Counted from the stretch's first letter, positions 1-11,297 are shown. The stretch: 64,000 nucleotides of DNA from Tetracladium setigerum (GCA_031472005.1 PZJY01000012.1:248001-312000); one strand, 5' to 3'. Made by a program: numbers and translations. Notes: a model not told the origin generated them from the sequence alone.

Positions 1-2280
1 CTCCAGAGGACCCTATGGCTAGATATGACTGGGGATATGTTGCACCAGAGCTTCCTCCAATCATCTTTAATGCTGATCAGGTTGCCCCGTGCCCATTTGA
101 TGACGAGCCAGTTTTCATTTGTGTGGATGTTGAAGCTTATGAGCGTGATAACAACAAAATCACTGAAATTGGCATTTGCACTCTTGATGTCAGAGACCTT
201 GCTCAGAAAGCTCCAGGCGAAGGTGGAATGAACTGGATGGAAATGATTCGGTGTCGACATTTTCGCATTCGAGATTACAGCCACCTCAACAACACGGAGT
301 TTGTCGTTGGTTGTGCGGATCGATTCGAGTTTGGGTATGTGAGTTGTCAGAAGATGATTTTTAAGCTAATAATATGTAGTGAAAGTGAATGGATCTCACT
401 GAAAGATGCGCCAAGCGTTGTCGCCAGTTGCTTCAAGTACCCATTCTCCAAGCCAGGCAAAGTAAACCCAATCGACGACAGCACTCCAAAGCGCAACATT
501 GTTCTAGTCGGCCATGATATCGGGCAAGATATCAACTACCTCCGCAAGATTGGGTATGATGTCTACAATCTTTCCAATATGAAGGAACATGTTGATACAG
601 CATCGATGTGGAGATATCTTACCCGCGATCCCAATCCTAGAAACCTCGCCACCATTCTATCAGAGTTAGGAATTGTGGGATGGAATTTGCACAACGCAGG
701 CAATGACGCTTCGTACACACTTCGTGCTATGATTGGAATTGCCATCAAGGCGATTGTCGACAAAGGAAAGGATAAGGAAACTTTCGATGCAGAGAAGCAA
801 AAGAGAGGATCTCAGTATGTCCTCCATTCCTTTTGGGGGCATGGCTGATTTGCTAAATCTATCTATAGTGCTGTATCAGACGCGAAAGCAACTACACTGG
901 AGAAGCAGGAAGAATGGCATTCCAATGCTGAAAGTGACGGCGGAGTGCCAATCAAGCCTCAAGCTAAAGCTCAAGGTTCAACTCCAATCGAATCCATCTC
1001 AGCCAAGCCAGCAAGTAAACCAGCAGATTATTCTTCCCAATTCAGCAAAGGTCCTTGGAAATATGAGCAGGTACAACCTGGAGAAGATTACTGGGCTCAG
1101 AACGACAATGATGAGACAGCTTGGGAAAACCCGAACCTGTCCCTAACACTTCTGCAGAAGCATGGGGTACTGATGGTTGGGGAATTTCCCTGGCACCTTC
1201 AAAGTATGTTGATTCGACTGAACAGAGAAAGGATATTCAACCAGAAAATGAAAGTCAGAAGGCAGAGCCTTCTGGAATACTTCCGTCAACTGACAAGAAG
1301 AACAAGCACACTCCAGGTCGCAGGAGATGGGGTAAAGGTCCTTGGGTCCATGGTGACGAGGAAGATCTAGGCCGCAAGAAGATTGTTAAAAGTCCTTGGA
1401 TGTATGACGATGATGAAGATGCTCCAGCCTGGGAAAAATCAGGCGAAGATGAAGTTATTGATACTACACCCCCAATCGCTTCTGAAGGAGATTTGGGCAC
1501 AGGAGTAGCAGCTCGTTTCACACTCGAGGGTGGTCACCAAGTCAAACAAGAAGTTACATACGACGGCTGGGGCATGCCTGAACCTCAGCAAGAAAACTCG
1601 AATTTTCATCAAGTTCAGCAAGAAGTAGAACTTGATGGCTGGGGAATGCCTATACACAATCAACAATCCTTCGCCACTCATCAAATCAAACAAGAAGAAG
1701 TAGCACTTGATGGCTGGGGAATGCCTCTACAAAATCAACAACACCCCCACGAACAAGACATCCCATCACACACCTCTACCCCTCCACCAGAAGAATACCT
1801 ATGCGATAATACTGGTAACAACACTTTCAATGATGAAGACATCCCAGCTGGCTACTCCCCCGGCCGCCGAAATAATCCCATTGCTGAAGCAATCGCCGAG
1901 TCTGCTGCTCGAAGCAGGCAACGAAGTGCAAGTACTTCTCAATCTGGCCCTCCACCTCCTCTTCCTTCATCGACTCGACAAAACTCCAAGCAAGGAAATA
2001 CTAGTGACCATGAAGATAGTACCGGTGGTGGATATCGAGCTGCGGCTAATAATCCTGTTCATCAGTTGAATAAGGATGGCCATATGTATAAATGGGTAAG
2101 TTGGATCAGTATTTTGTTTCGGGTGGGCTTAATGGGAAGGAGAATGAAGGTAATCAGAGTGTTGGTGTTGTTGGTGTTGTTGGTGTTGAGGAGAGGATGG
2201 GGGAGTTGAAGGTTGGGATGGATGAGGAGAGGAAGGGAAAGGGGAAGGGGAAGGCGAGGGCGGTTGATGATGCTTGGTGA
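1..2280 (+). CDS. DEDDh 3'-5' exonuclease-like protein with GW-repeat C-terminal tail
   Basis: Gfd2/YDR514C-like DEDDh nuclease family, expected to trim nucleic acid 3' ends. Visible: Exo I Asp/Glu in FICVDVEAYE (first ATG at 15, Asp at residue 38), Exo II in VLVGHDIGQD (from nt 501), Exo III His-x4-Asp HNAGND (690-707). All catalytic residues are present. The frame is open upstream of ATG 15 to the window edge, so the 5' end may lie outside. Inferred introns: 335-379 (45 nt, frame-neutral), 815-868 and 2096-2139. The second half is low-complexity, acidic and Trp/Gly-rich, with three tandem DGWGMP repeats and more PW/WG motifs; such tails in other proteins bind Argonaute. The frame slips by one missing base near the GGG/AAAA runs at 1123-1129; restoring one base joins two coding frames. 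The tail ends in a Lys-rich segment. Converges on pam18. The family call is fairly sure; the silencing link is inference. Confidence 0.75.
1538..1757 (+). repeat. Three tandem 24-25-residue GW repeats inside the exonuclease gene
   Basis: Three in-frame coding repeats of 72-75 bp. Each carries Q-x-K/Q-QE at the start and DGWGMP in the middle. The GAY GGC TGG cores begin at 1562, 1634 and 1709. Further WG/PW motifs lie upstream in the same tail (AWGTDGWG near 1160; KGPW and KSPW near 1335 and 1390). Confidence 0.85.
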
Positions 2281-3135
2281 ATGATGGGTTTTTGATCGTT
2301 TGTCTTTGCTAGCTCATTTTTTGACTAGTTTGTGTGTGAGAGACAGGGAGAGAGATACAGATGCGCAGAAGGGTTCTCTACTTTGAACGACTTCGTCCTT
2401 GCACTATTAGCGTGGCTTTATTTGCATGGCTTTCTTGCTTCTGTATTACGTTCCGGCCTGTTGGCGTTTTCCCTTTGCTTCTTGTTCCTTTAAAGGAAAT
2501 GGATAGATAATAAGTAGATGGATTCTCCTGCTTAGACGGACTCAAGATGCTCACGTTGCACTACTTTCCTTGCTCATTTCGAGCAAGAAGAAAGTAAAGA
2601 ATATTTTAAACATGAAAATGTTCTCTTCAGTCTCGTGGAATAGAACTGGGTTTCTGAACCCCTTCATAAGAAGCAAGCTCAAATAAAAGCGGAAATTGAA
2701 AAACACAACAAGCATCATAACTTTAACCTGCTCTCCCTCACCCACACAAAAATACTGCACAGCCTGACGTGAAAAGTATGTTTAATTCATAGAGAAGAGA
2801 TCTTCATATCTTACTCGGCCCCCTTCTTCCTCCGTCTTCCCTCCCACCAAAGAGCCATGTTCCTTTTCGAAGTTGTAAAGTAACCAACCCAGAAACGCCA
2901 TCGCTGATGCATGCAAGCCGCAAAACCGGCCAATAAATCTCCTCGAGACCGTACAGTACTATCACATAATATACACCCTGCCCTTCATATCACCATCTTA
3001 CATTGATCCATCCATCCATCGTTTCTTCCTCCCATCTCCCTCTCCTCATAGCAGCAGAACACGCTTAATCTTGCAACCGGAGTCCGAAACAGAAGGACCA
3101 TGCGGTCGTGTCATTTTTGGGATGAAAAAGGCGAT
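2281..3135. other. Convergent 3' intergenic region
   Basis: Lies between the stop codons of the exonuclease gene (+) and pam18 (-). It must hold both 3' UTRs and polyadenylation sites. No convincing coding sequence, RNA gene or repeat was seen. Confidence 0.6.
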
Positions 3136-3761
3136 TTAACCATTCTTTTCCAAAAACTCCTTGGCCTCGTTGACTTTTGTGGCTAGGTAGGGACTTCCTC
3201 CTCGATCTGGATGGTTCAACATCATCAACGTGCGGTGGTTCTTGCGGATTCGTTCTTTGGTGAGTTGTCTCTCGCTGTTTTGATGGGTATGTTATCAGCT
3301 TCTCTTCACTTCAAATTCAGAAATCCCACTTCTCCCATCCATCTCATCATCATGTTGCCCCTGCCACTGCAATCGCTCTCCGTTGTCTGAATATCGTCGA
3401 ATGTGCATATAGAATGGACGTAATGGGATAGTCTGGGTATTGAAAGATCGTGGTTACGTACCTAAGTTGTAGAATCAAACTCGCCTCTCGTTTGTTCATC
3501 TTCGGCTCGAATCCACCTTTGTAGTATGCCTTTCCCAATGCGCCTACTGCTTCGCCTCTGGAGCGGCGTAATGCGACAAGTCCTGCTCTTCCCTGGATAG
3601 TTCATTGCAATGTTAGCTGCTGTTTCCATGCTGTTTCAAAGGGGGACAAAGTGGCAGTGTGTGGATTGGGATAAACGGGTGGTGATGTGATGATTCCGAA
3701 TTGTACGTACCAAGAAAGCAGCAGCAGCGACACCGACGCCTACTGCAAGGACTGTAGCCAT
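3136..3761 (-). CDS. PAM18: Mitochondrial import inner membrane translocase subunit Tim14/Pam18 (J-protein)
   Basis: J-domain protein that stimulates mtHsp70 ATPase in the TIM23 import motor at the inner membrane. Three exons: 3711-3761, 3462-3592 and 3136-3274, giving 106 residues, the family's usual size. The N-terminus (MATVLAVGVGVAAAAFL) is one short membrane helix. Then come GRAGLVALRR, the conserved ALGKAYYKGGF segment with MNKREASLILQL, and in exon 3 the J-domain HPD motif within LNHPDRGG. It ends FLEKNG. Introns are 187 nt (3275-3461) and 118 nt (3593-3710, branch GCTAAC); both donors read GTACGT. All phases match without correction. The gene is divergent from the Rlp24 gene with 286 bp between start codons. 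Confidence 0.95.
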
Positions 3762-4047
3762 TGTGGAGATATAGAAGAAGAGATGTGCGTAATTGCGATT
3801 AGACCTTTGTATATGATGGATGCGACACAAAAGTTGTTTGTGAGACGTTTATGTTGGTGATTCTGTGATTCCGACGGGAGTGATCGGCATCCAAATATTT
3901 CAAAAGCTCGGACCAGGAACTGTCCGGAAGCGGTTTAGCGCCTCCACCAAAATCTCTATCGATGGATCTCAAAAAAAAAGATATCGCGATTGAGCTTCAA
4001 CCCACCAGACAGAACGAACAGAACCGAACGACTTATACAACGTCAAG
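3762..4047. promoter_or_regulatory. Shared divergent promoter, pam18 / rlp24
   Basis: 286 bp between two opposing start codons; it must contain both 5' UTRs and promoters. An A9 run lies near 3970. No specific factor site is claimed. Confidence 0.5.
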
Positions 4048-4849
4048 ATGAGGTTTGTTAGCCCCAGCCTTGTGGTGTTTATGATTCATTCAAACGGACA
4101 TGTGCTAATTGTATTTTTGGTGTTAAAGAATCGAGACGTGTTACTTCTGCTCGCAGCCATGCTATCCCAGCAAAGGCATAACCTTCATCCGCAACGATGC
4201 GAGATCATTCCGCTTTTGCAGGAGTAAATGCCACAAGAATGTTTGTCTCCCTTCTTATGCTCTTATTCCTTTTTATCTTCTTCAACAAATAACCACCCAT
4301 CCTCCACTTCCTCCCTCATTCCCTCTTCCTCCTCCACTTCACATTCAATCCAAAGAAAGAAACCCTAAAAGCTCACACACAAAACCCCAGTTCAAAATGA
4401 AGCGTAACCCCCGCAAACTCGCCTGGACCAAAGCCTTCCGCAAATCGGCCGGCAAAGAAATGCTCGTCGACAGCACCCTCACCTTCGCCGCCCGCCGCAA
4501 CGTCCCCGTCCGCTACAACCGCGACCTCGTTGCCAAAACGCTCAAGGCCATGGAACGTGTCGGCGAGATCCGCAACAAGCGCGAGAGGGTCTTCTACAAG
4601 AATCGCATGCGTGGTAATAAGGAGAGGCAGAGAGAGTTGGATCGTAAATTGGTGGCGGAGAATTCGCATCTGTTGCCGAGAATGAGGGGTAGTGAGAGGA
4701 AGAGGTTGGAGGAGGCTGGAGAGGAGGTGTTGGAGGATGGTGTGCTCATGGAGAGGGAGAAGTCGAAGGTGTTTGGAAAGCAGAAGGTGCCGAAGAGTAT
4801 GTTGTTGGTTGATGATGGTGGGGAGGACGATGGTATGGATATGGATTGA
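4048..4849 (+). CDS. RLP24: Ribosome biogenesis protein Rlp24 (eL24-like)
   Basis: Pre-60S assembly factor that occupies the eL24 site and recruits the AAA ATPase Drg1 (family knowledge). Three exons: 4048-4052 (only five bases, ATG AG), 4129-4240 and 4391-4849; introns of 76 and 150 nt. The 191-residue product starts MRIETCYFCSQPCYPSKG, with the zinc-binding cysteines of the eL24 fold (CYFC and later FCRSKC). FKMKRNPRKLAWTKAFRK then follows, characteristic of Rlp24 as opposed to ribosomal eL24. The C-terminus is charged and helical and ends in an acidic DDGGEDDGMDMD tail. The frame is intact. Later codons in exon 3 shift from C-ending to G/T-ending use, a minor oddity. Confidence 0.95.
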
Positions 4850-6014
4850 AGATGAGGATGAGGTGGTGGTGGTCCGTCGATCTGTCTGTCTGTAACGAAA
4901 GGAAGAACCAGTGGCAAGCAAGCATGCATATGCATATGATGCGATTATTGGGTGGATTCGACCTGGCGTTATTGGGATTCACGTAAAAAGGAGTTCTGGC
5001 TGGTTTCTGCTTTTGACTATGGGGTATCTTCATTGACTAGATAATGGGACCCTCAAGTTATGATTTGTGGGTTGAGGACTGGCTTATGAGAACGTCAATC
5101 TATCTTCTTCACCATCAATCCAATAATCTGAATTCTTATCAAATTGTGCTCAGTTTGCTGAAAGATCTTCTGGCAAGATATCTTCGTCCCGCTAATATTC
5201 GTCAAGCGACACTAGAACTGCTGTTGTTTAAAACACACGTCGACATAAAAGGCGAGTTGGAGCGTGGTTTCAAAATGTATATAAGGTACTTAAGGTAGGT
5301 ATATTTCAGGATATGTAATCTTAGGAGTGACGCTCCGCTGGCTTTCCGAGGGCCACTGCCGTGGAGGCAGTGTATTTGCAAGCAAGGCGGTCTTCTCTTC
5401 TTATATATCTTTCCGTCCCATTTTTTGGGGGGAGATAGTGATATAAGCAAGAAATGCAAGAGCAAGAACCAAAAAAAATACATAGGGCTCACCGTAATAA
5501 GCGCATGCGTAACTCCATCGATACTTACGTACATTAGTTTCTGCCAATAGCCCTCCCTCCCTTTGTATTAAATCTCACTTATTAGCAATTGCACCTCTAT
5601 CTTTCAAGCCTTGGTCATAGTATCGTAGAATAGTGGTTAGTCCAAAGTCTAGCTACGTGACCAACCATCTAAATCTCAAAAAGCGATTTCTCAAGATTAA
5701 GTTTAATCTAATGATGTTTACTCTTCATGAGAAAACATTTAAGGGATAATAATTTGGTCTTGAGTAAGCACACCTTCTTTTGATACGTACTGAGAGTCTG
5801 AATATAATCAGTTTATTAAGTCAAGGAATGGAATTGACTTGTTTAAATTATTTTATTTCCTAGGATTAGGTAGTGAGCATTTAACAACAAGAAAGTAAAA
5901 GATTTACCTACCTGTTGATATTAGGATATCGTTGTATTGCGCATCATGTCTTGATGATAAAGAAAAAGATAGGTAGGGTGTTTTTATAATTCCCTGATCT
6001 TACCATCGTCATTT
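4850..6014. other. AT-rich intergenic region with repeat element copy A
   Basis: Region between rlp24 and the 3' end of the MJ1316-domain gene. Short open frames here (for example 5044-5298) lack codon bias and family features. The only notable content is the short element at 5327-5388. Confidence 0.5.
5327..5388 (+). repeat. Short structured dispersed element, copy A
   Basis: The core 5327-5370 begins GTGACGCTCCGCTGGC and ends GGAGGCAG. It matches the reverse complement of 54724-54769 at all but two positions plus a 2-nt indel. Similarity continues more weakly to 5388 (TTGC..AG..CAAGGC). It can fold: CACTGCC/GGCAGTG forms a perfect 7-bp hairpin, and CTCC pairs with GGAG around the middle. 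Identity of the element is unknown. Confidence 0.7.
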
Positions 6015-8361
6015 CTACAAATTCTCCCCACCATCACCAACACCACTCCCAAAAATCCTATCCACCTTTTCCTTCCTATCCCACATAATCACATCCTCGA
6101 CCCCCTTCCCACCACCCCACCCCTCCGTCGTTTAAAGTACCAAATCCTCCCCTCCGGAATAAACTCTTCATGGGTAGTATCCCTCTTCCAACTCGCAGCC
6201 GCAACCTCCATAATGGCATTCTCAAAGCGATCTTCGTATCCGATGACGTATTCATCGATATTGTAGTTTTGAGTGTCGTGGTGCAGGCGTGAGAGGATGT
6301 CGGAGGCGGGGCGGAGTTTGGGTGTTGGTTTTTGGGTGAGGGGTAGGGTTTGGGATTGTTTGGTGCGAGTTGTGGTGGTTGTATTTGTGGTTTTGGGTGA
6401 ATCAAAAGAATCAGAAGAAGTAGGAGGGAGATCATCAAGAGGATCACTTGGTGGAATGAAAGCCCGCGAAAGAGAGCGCGGGCAATTCTTAAACCCACTT
6501 TTGTTAGTAGTACTGCTTTCCCAGATTTTGAACTCGGCGCTGGTCTTGATGGCGAATGAGATGAAACAGTTGTTTGGAAGTGTTACTTCGTGGCGAGTTA
6601 TGGTTGATTGCCATTTTTCGGTTGAGGAAATGAGGGAGGGTAGGATGGATGATGGATTGGCGGGGAGGGAGAGGGAGATGATGTAGAGACCTTCGTAGGT
6701 TTGGGCGAGGGGTCGGAGTCTGTGGTTGGTGGGGTTGTTTGTTAGTTTTTGGAACTGAGGTGTAAGTAAAGAGGGGGAGGGGAAATATAATAAGAGAGAG
6801 AGAGATTGACCATACCTCTAGCAACAAGCCTCAAAGGCCACTGACGAACATGAGATCCCTCAAGCAAATACCCATCCTCATGTGGACACCCAATAATATC
6901 TTCACGCTTTCCATCTTCTGAACTCTCGGACGAGGAGTCTTCTCCATCATCAAGCTCAAGCTGTTCTGTTTCGTATCTCGCGAGATATTCAATCCCTCGC
7001 TTGCGATCTGCCTCCCATTCCTTCGCACCCGTCTCGAAATTAAAGGAATCCCAAGTTGATGGATCTAGGAATGGGTGCAATTCAACTGTAGACTTCTCAT
7101 CGTGACTTGGTAGTGATTTGGCTGGTTTGTTGACAATGGGAGTATCACGGAGAGCTGAGGCGAGAGTCTCTCTCAGTTTTGGCAGACGGCTTTCGATATG
7201 TCGGAGCCATTTTGACCCGTGTGATTCAGGACAGCCGGAGTGCATCCTAATGATAATACAAATTAGTTTCTTGAGTCGAAAGTACTTTCGTTCTGCCAGA
7301 AAAAGAAAGGAAAGGAGATCACTTACACCTCAATAACCAAGTAATGCGTAGCCCCTTCATCTTCTCACTCATAGCCTTCTCACCATACCCCTTCAAAGCA
7401 TCCCTCCAAACATCATCCCCAATCAAATCCACCCTCCCTCCAGCCCACTCATACAAATTCCACAAAACCGCATTCTCAGGCTCCCTCTCCGGATTCACAA
7501 GAAGCTGGATAATCTCGGCATCTACGGCATCATCTAACTCACCATGCAGACTTGCCCATGCTCGACAAAGGTAATACGCCGATTTGAGATTTTCTTGAGA
7601 TTGAAAGACTTTCCAGTAGAGAGATGAGGTCTGAATTTCCAAGAGAGAGTCTTTGACTTGTTTGGTGCAGTGTTGGGCGAGGAACCATTTGGGTGTGTTG
7701 AGGATTGCTGTGGTTGATGTTTCGGAGTAGCTGGGGGTTTGTGTTAGAGGGGATGGTACTTGGATGGTGACTATGGCGAGGTGAGGTGACTTACTATTTT
7801 CTGATCAACGGAACGGATTCTGTTTTTGAAGTTAGCTATTATATCTCCAATTGTGAAAATCGAGGCATAGTTCGTTCTTCGACCCCGCCAATGCCCCTCA
7901 GGCATACCAACAGATACTATTCATTCATCCAATTCACCTTTGTTCATCCAAAACAACATCCAAAAAAAAACAGAAAAAAAAATACTCACGATGATAAAAC
8001 AAATCAAACTCCACGCCCTCAAAAGCAATTAAAAACCTCAACGCCGGTAACCTCTGCACCTCCAAAACCCCACAAGCCAACTGCTTCCACTCCGGCGCCC
8101 TCTGCACCGCCTCCCAGACAAGATCATGATAGATCTCCGCTGAGATACTCCCAAACGCCACGATTCTATTAGGGATGCCGTGACAAGGGAGACCGAGGGC
8201 GAAATTGCCGGTTGGGAAGAGACATACGCGGGGAGGATGGTGGGGTCCGTTGCGTGGAGGGAGTGTAGGCGGGAGTGGAGGTGGTGGTGGAGTTTTTGGA
8301 AGGCGAATGAGATTGCTGCGAGGTTCGGAGGGGGGAGGAGGTTTGTGAGGTGGGCGGACAT
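6015..8361 (-). CDS. Protein with C-terminal MJ1316/DUF504 RNA cyclic-group end recognition domain
   Basis: Inferred exons: 8228-8361, 7990-8165, 7795-7819 (25 nt), 7329-7730, 6816-7246 and 6015-6719. Phases match at four of the five junctions. The N-terminal half is not firmly recognised; GVEFDLFYH and YYLCRAWASLHG faintly recall the nucleotidyltransferase and central regions of poly(A)-polymerase-like proteins. The C-terminus reads DILSRLHHD, then YVIGYEDRFENAIMEV and FIPEGRIWYFKRR, a clear MJ1316 domain (predicted binder of RNA 2',3'-cyclic ends). The last block (VIMWDRKEKVDRIFGSG) is one frame off, so one base is missing in the G-rich run near 6096-6125. The exon 5/6 junction also needs one extra base; the intron 6720-6815 has a good CTAAC branch and CAG. 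Uncorrected, the frame stops near 6107. The start at 8361 is the first plausible ATG; one lies in frame upstream at 8481. Confidence 0.7.
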
Positions 8362-10438
8362 GGTGGGTGATGTGATGTGACGGTGTTGATTTTGGGGTTT
8401 TGATATATATACAGTATGGAAGGCGGCGTTAAGAGGCCTTTGGGAGTTTGTTCTGATTCTGGCCTTGGCTCTGAAGAACACAAAACGCTTGACACAAGAG
8501 AAATAATAAAGAATCGTAATAAGGTATCTCTGAATTGCGAGAAAAGTCGTAGGTAGTTATATTGAAGAATAATTTTAAAAGAGAATAGTTTTACTCAAAG
8601 CGTAAAGCGCAAAGCGCAAAGATGGAGATACCTTGAGTCATCGCCGAAGGAACTTCGTAAGGCTTTCCTTTTCAGAAAGTTGCAAATGAGCTGAGTGCTC
8701 ATTCAACTACTCAGCCGAAATCGTGAGTCAGGCTGTCTCGTGTATGACACAAAATCAGCATGGAAAGGAAATGATAAAGAAACAGAGGAAATCAATCGCG
8801 TTGTTAATTTCAATTGAATACGAATATCAATTGCCCCAAAGGGATGAAAGAGAGTTGATGGCGAGGGTTGCTTTGGCGGAAGGGAACTTGAATCCTAAGT
8901 GATTGTTGAACAACGGCAGGAACAGAAAGATTATGATGGCCAGCTCGGAAATTGAAAGCAATTTGATTGATTCCAGCGACTTTGCGATGAGGCCTTGATA
9001 GTCGTGTGAAGCTACTCTGTGTCTTTGTAGTTGTGATAGGTCGCAATTGAGTTGAAGGAGGAATGAATGGACGAGACCTAAAATGTCAAATCTCAGGGTG
9101 TTCTGTCCGTATTCGAAAGGGCTCGTAGGTACTCAACCACATCGAGCAGCACGTGATCCACCTCATATTGCCTTGGTCTAAATCTTTATGAAATGAAGAG
9201 AATTCCTTCCTTAATCGATGGGGTCAAAGTTTTAAGTATCTTCAGCTATCTAATGAGGCTATTTACACGGTTTTTGATTCATGCCAATGACTTGATACTT
9301 TACCTGGTTTCTTGCAGTACTAAGCCTGCTATTTATGTTGAATCCGTCTCTATCTAACAAAACTCTGAGTGAGTTTGCAACTCTCCGTTCACTCCTTATC
9401 CCTAGTAATTGGAAGATTAAACTGTAACCCCGAAGCAATGATATAAACTGAGAAGTAAACCTCCTCGGGTCTCGAGGTACCTAGACAGGAAGATCTCGGT
9501 GTGAGAATTCATACCAAGCCATTCCTTCCCAACACAACTCACTCTCTGGAATGAAAACTTCATTTGATTATTATCTGAAAGTATCGAAGAAAGAATGCGG
9601 TTCAAGTCGACCAAAATGAACACTGTTCGGCCGAACAGACTGCCCGCAGAGTTTTACTCAACATCTTGAAAAAACAAGCTAATGGTTCTCCAGCAAATAT
9701 GTACTGTACTTGTCTTGTCGTTCACAGCGATACTGCATTAAGCCTGAGCCAGTTATTGAATGTTTGTAGTCAGCGAGTACAGCAGTACCAGAACAAACAA
9801 GTCAAGAACGTAATGAACGCATCATAGTTGCATGACACAACTAAATATTTGGCATGATTGAGCGACAGGAAGTGCGAGAAAACAAAAACACGGGGTTCTT
9901 TTCATGATCGAATATGGATTTGTAAATCTTGAATGTCCCAAAGATGCGGACTTCACGACCAGCTGAGCGTGACGAAAGGAGCGGGAGAAGGCGGTTGAAA
10001 CGAGGGATGCTCAGAAAACAGGTAATGGAAATCCAGAAAAATCAGACGATAAATGGTAAGATTACAATAAAAAGGAAGAAAAACTTGTTTGAGAGATGGA
10101 ACAGGTCTGGCAGTCTGGCAGTCTTACCCTCACATACTGCCATTTTTCCGCTCGCTCGATCCCACCCACCTTTCGACCCAAATTTGTAGCTTGGCTAAAT
10201 CTGGGTGAATGCATATGTAGATGTAGAGTAAAAACCCCACCAGCAAAAGGGGGGCTTGAAGCGTGGAGATGTGGAGTTTGGGTTTCTAACGACCGGCGGG
10301 TGGGTGGTGTTGTCGTCCAAAATCCTGCGATGTGCCAGTAGTTGGTTTTTGGTTTGCCTTCATCAAACAACACCCCCTCACAATCTTTCAACTTATCGTC
10401 ATCATCAGACCATCATCTTCCTCTCCGTCCTCGAAGTG

Positions 10439-10484
10439 CCAATCTGCCAATCTGCCAATCTGCCAATCTGCCAAACCTGCCAAT
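10439..10484 (+). promoter_or_regulatory. Tandem CCAAT cluster (8-bp repeats)
   Basis: CCAATCTG is repeated with 8-bp period from 10439. CCAAT occurs at 10439, 10447, 10455, 10463 and 10480, with a CCAAA unit at 10471. CCAAT is the site of the fungal Hap (HapB/C/E) complex. Regulatory use is inference; it could be only a microsatellite. Confidence 0.5.
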
Positions 10485-11297
10485 ATGTCCTCTCCTCTCC
10501 CCACCACCGTGGTGTCCAAGACTGTGCTTCCAAGATTATCGGGAGGAAAACCTTGGGACTTGGGCAAAGGGTGAAGGCGAATGGATAGGGAAGTCATGGC
10601 AGCGAGTGGAATGTCTTGGACGGATAGAGCGGAAGACGTGGCACCAAGAGACCAAGAAAGCGCCTGCGTTTGCTGGGCTGACGATGCCAATGATGGGGAG
10701 TTTCAATCACAAGATGTATGTCTGGCGAGTTTTGGCTAAGAGGAAATAATGTGTTTGGAAGTCGAGCGCGCGCGCGCTTTGGGGAGGATGGAGAGTGAAG
10801 AGAGGAGGAGGAGGAAGGAGGGAAGTAGTCGCAGCTGAAGGTAAACGAACGGTGCAGGATAAATAAAAGAAGGAATAATGCGCACTTCTTCCGTTCCGAG
10901 GAAGCCTCGCTCTCTGTCGCTCCCCCTTCCCCCTTTTTTTTCTTCCATTCGCAGTAGTCAGTCATATTAATTGATGGGGACCTAATTATTATTGATGGAG
11001 AAAAGAGGGAGGGCGGCTGGCACAGGAGTGGTGGTGTATTTTCGGAATGTCGTGTGGTGTTGATTGAAGTTTCGCGGTCAAACTCCGTCTTCTCGTCTTG
11101 TTATTTCCCCTTCCCTCCGTATGGCATCCTCATCCTCGCTCTCATCATCCATCATTTCTATTGTTGGACCATCCATGGGAGTCGTCGTAGTGTGTCGCAA
11201 GAAAAGCAAGTCCAGTTGTGATGAACTCAATCGAGGTTTGGAGATAGAGTTCCCTCGCCATCATCTCGCCATGCCATGCCATGCCATGCGATACTGC

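Noticed and set aside
1139..1157. A GT...CTAAC...CAG stretch in the exonuclease gene that looks like a 19-nt intron
   Set aside because: Too short for splicing, and its length (1 mod 3) does not join the two coding frames. A missing base in the nearby GGG/AAAA runs explains the shift better.
1051..1157. Alternative 107-nt intron joining the same frames
   Set aside because: Phase fits, but the donor GTCCTT is non-canonical and it would remove a segment that clearly resembles the protein's own downstream repeats.
5044..5298. 84-residue open frame after rlp24
   Set aside because: AT-rich, no family features, overlaps the flank of the repeat element; likely chance.
5600..5650. A possible tRNA box A (AGAATAGTGGTTAG)
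   Set aside because: No matching box B or cloverleaf within the right distance.
10388..10690. 100-residue open frame over the CCAAT repeat on the minus strand
   Set aside because: Its repetitive DWQIGRLADW part is just the 8-bp repeat translated; no other support.
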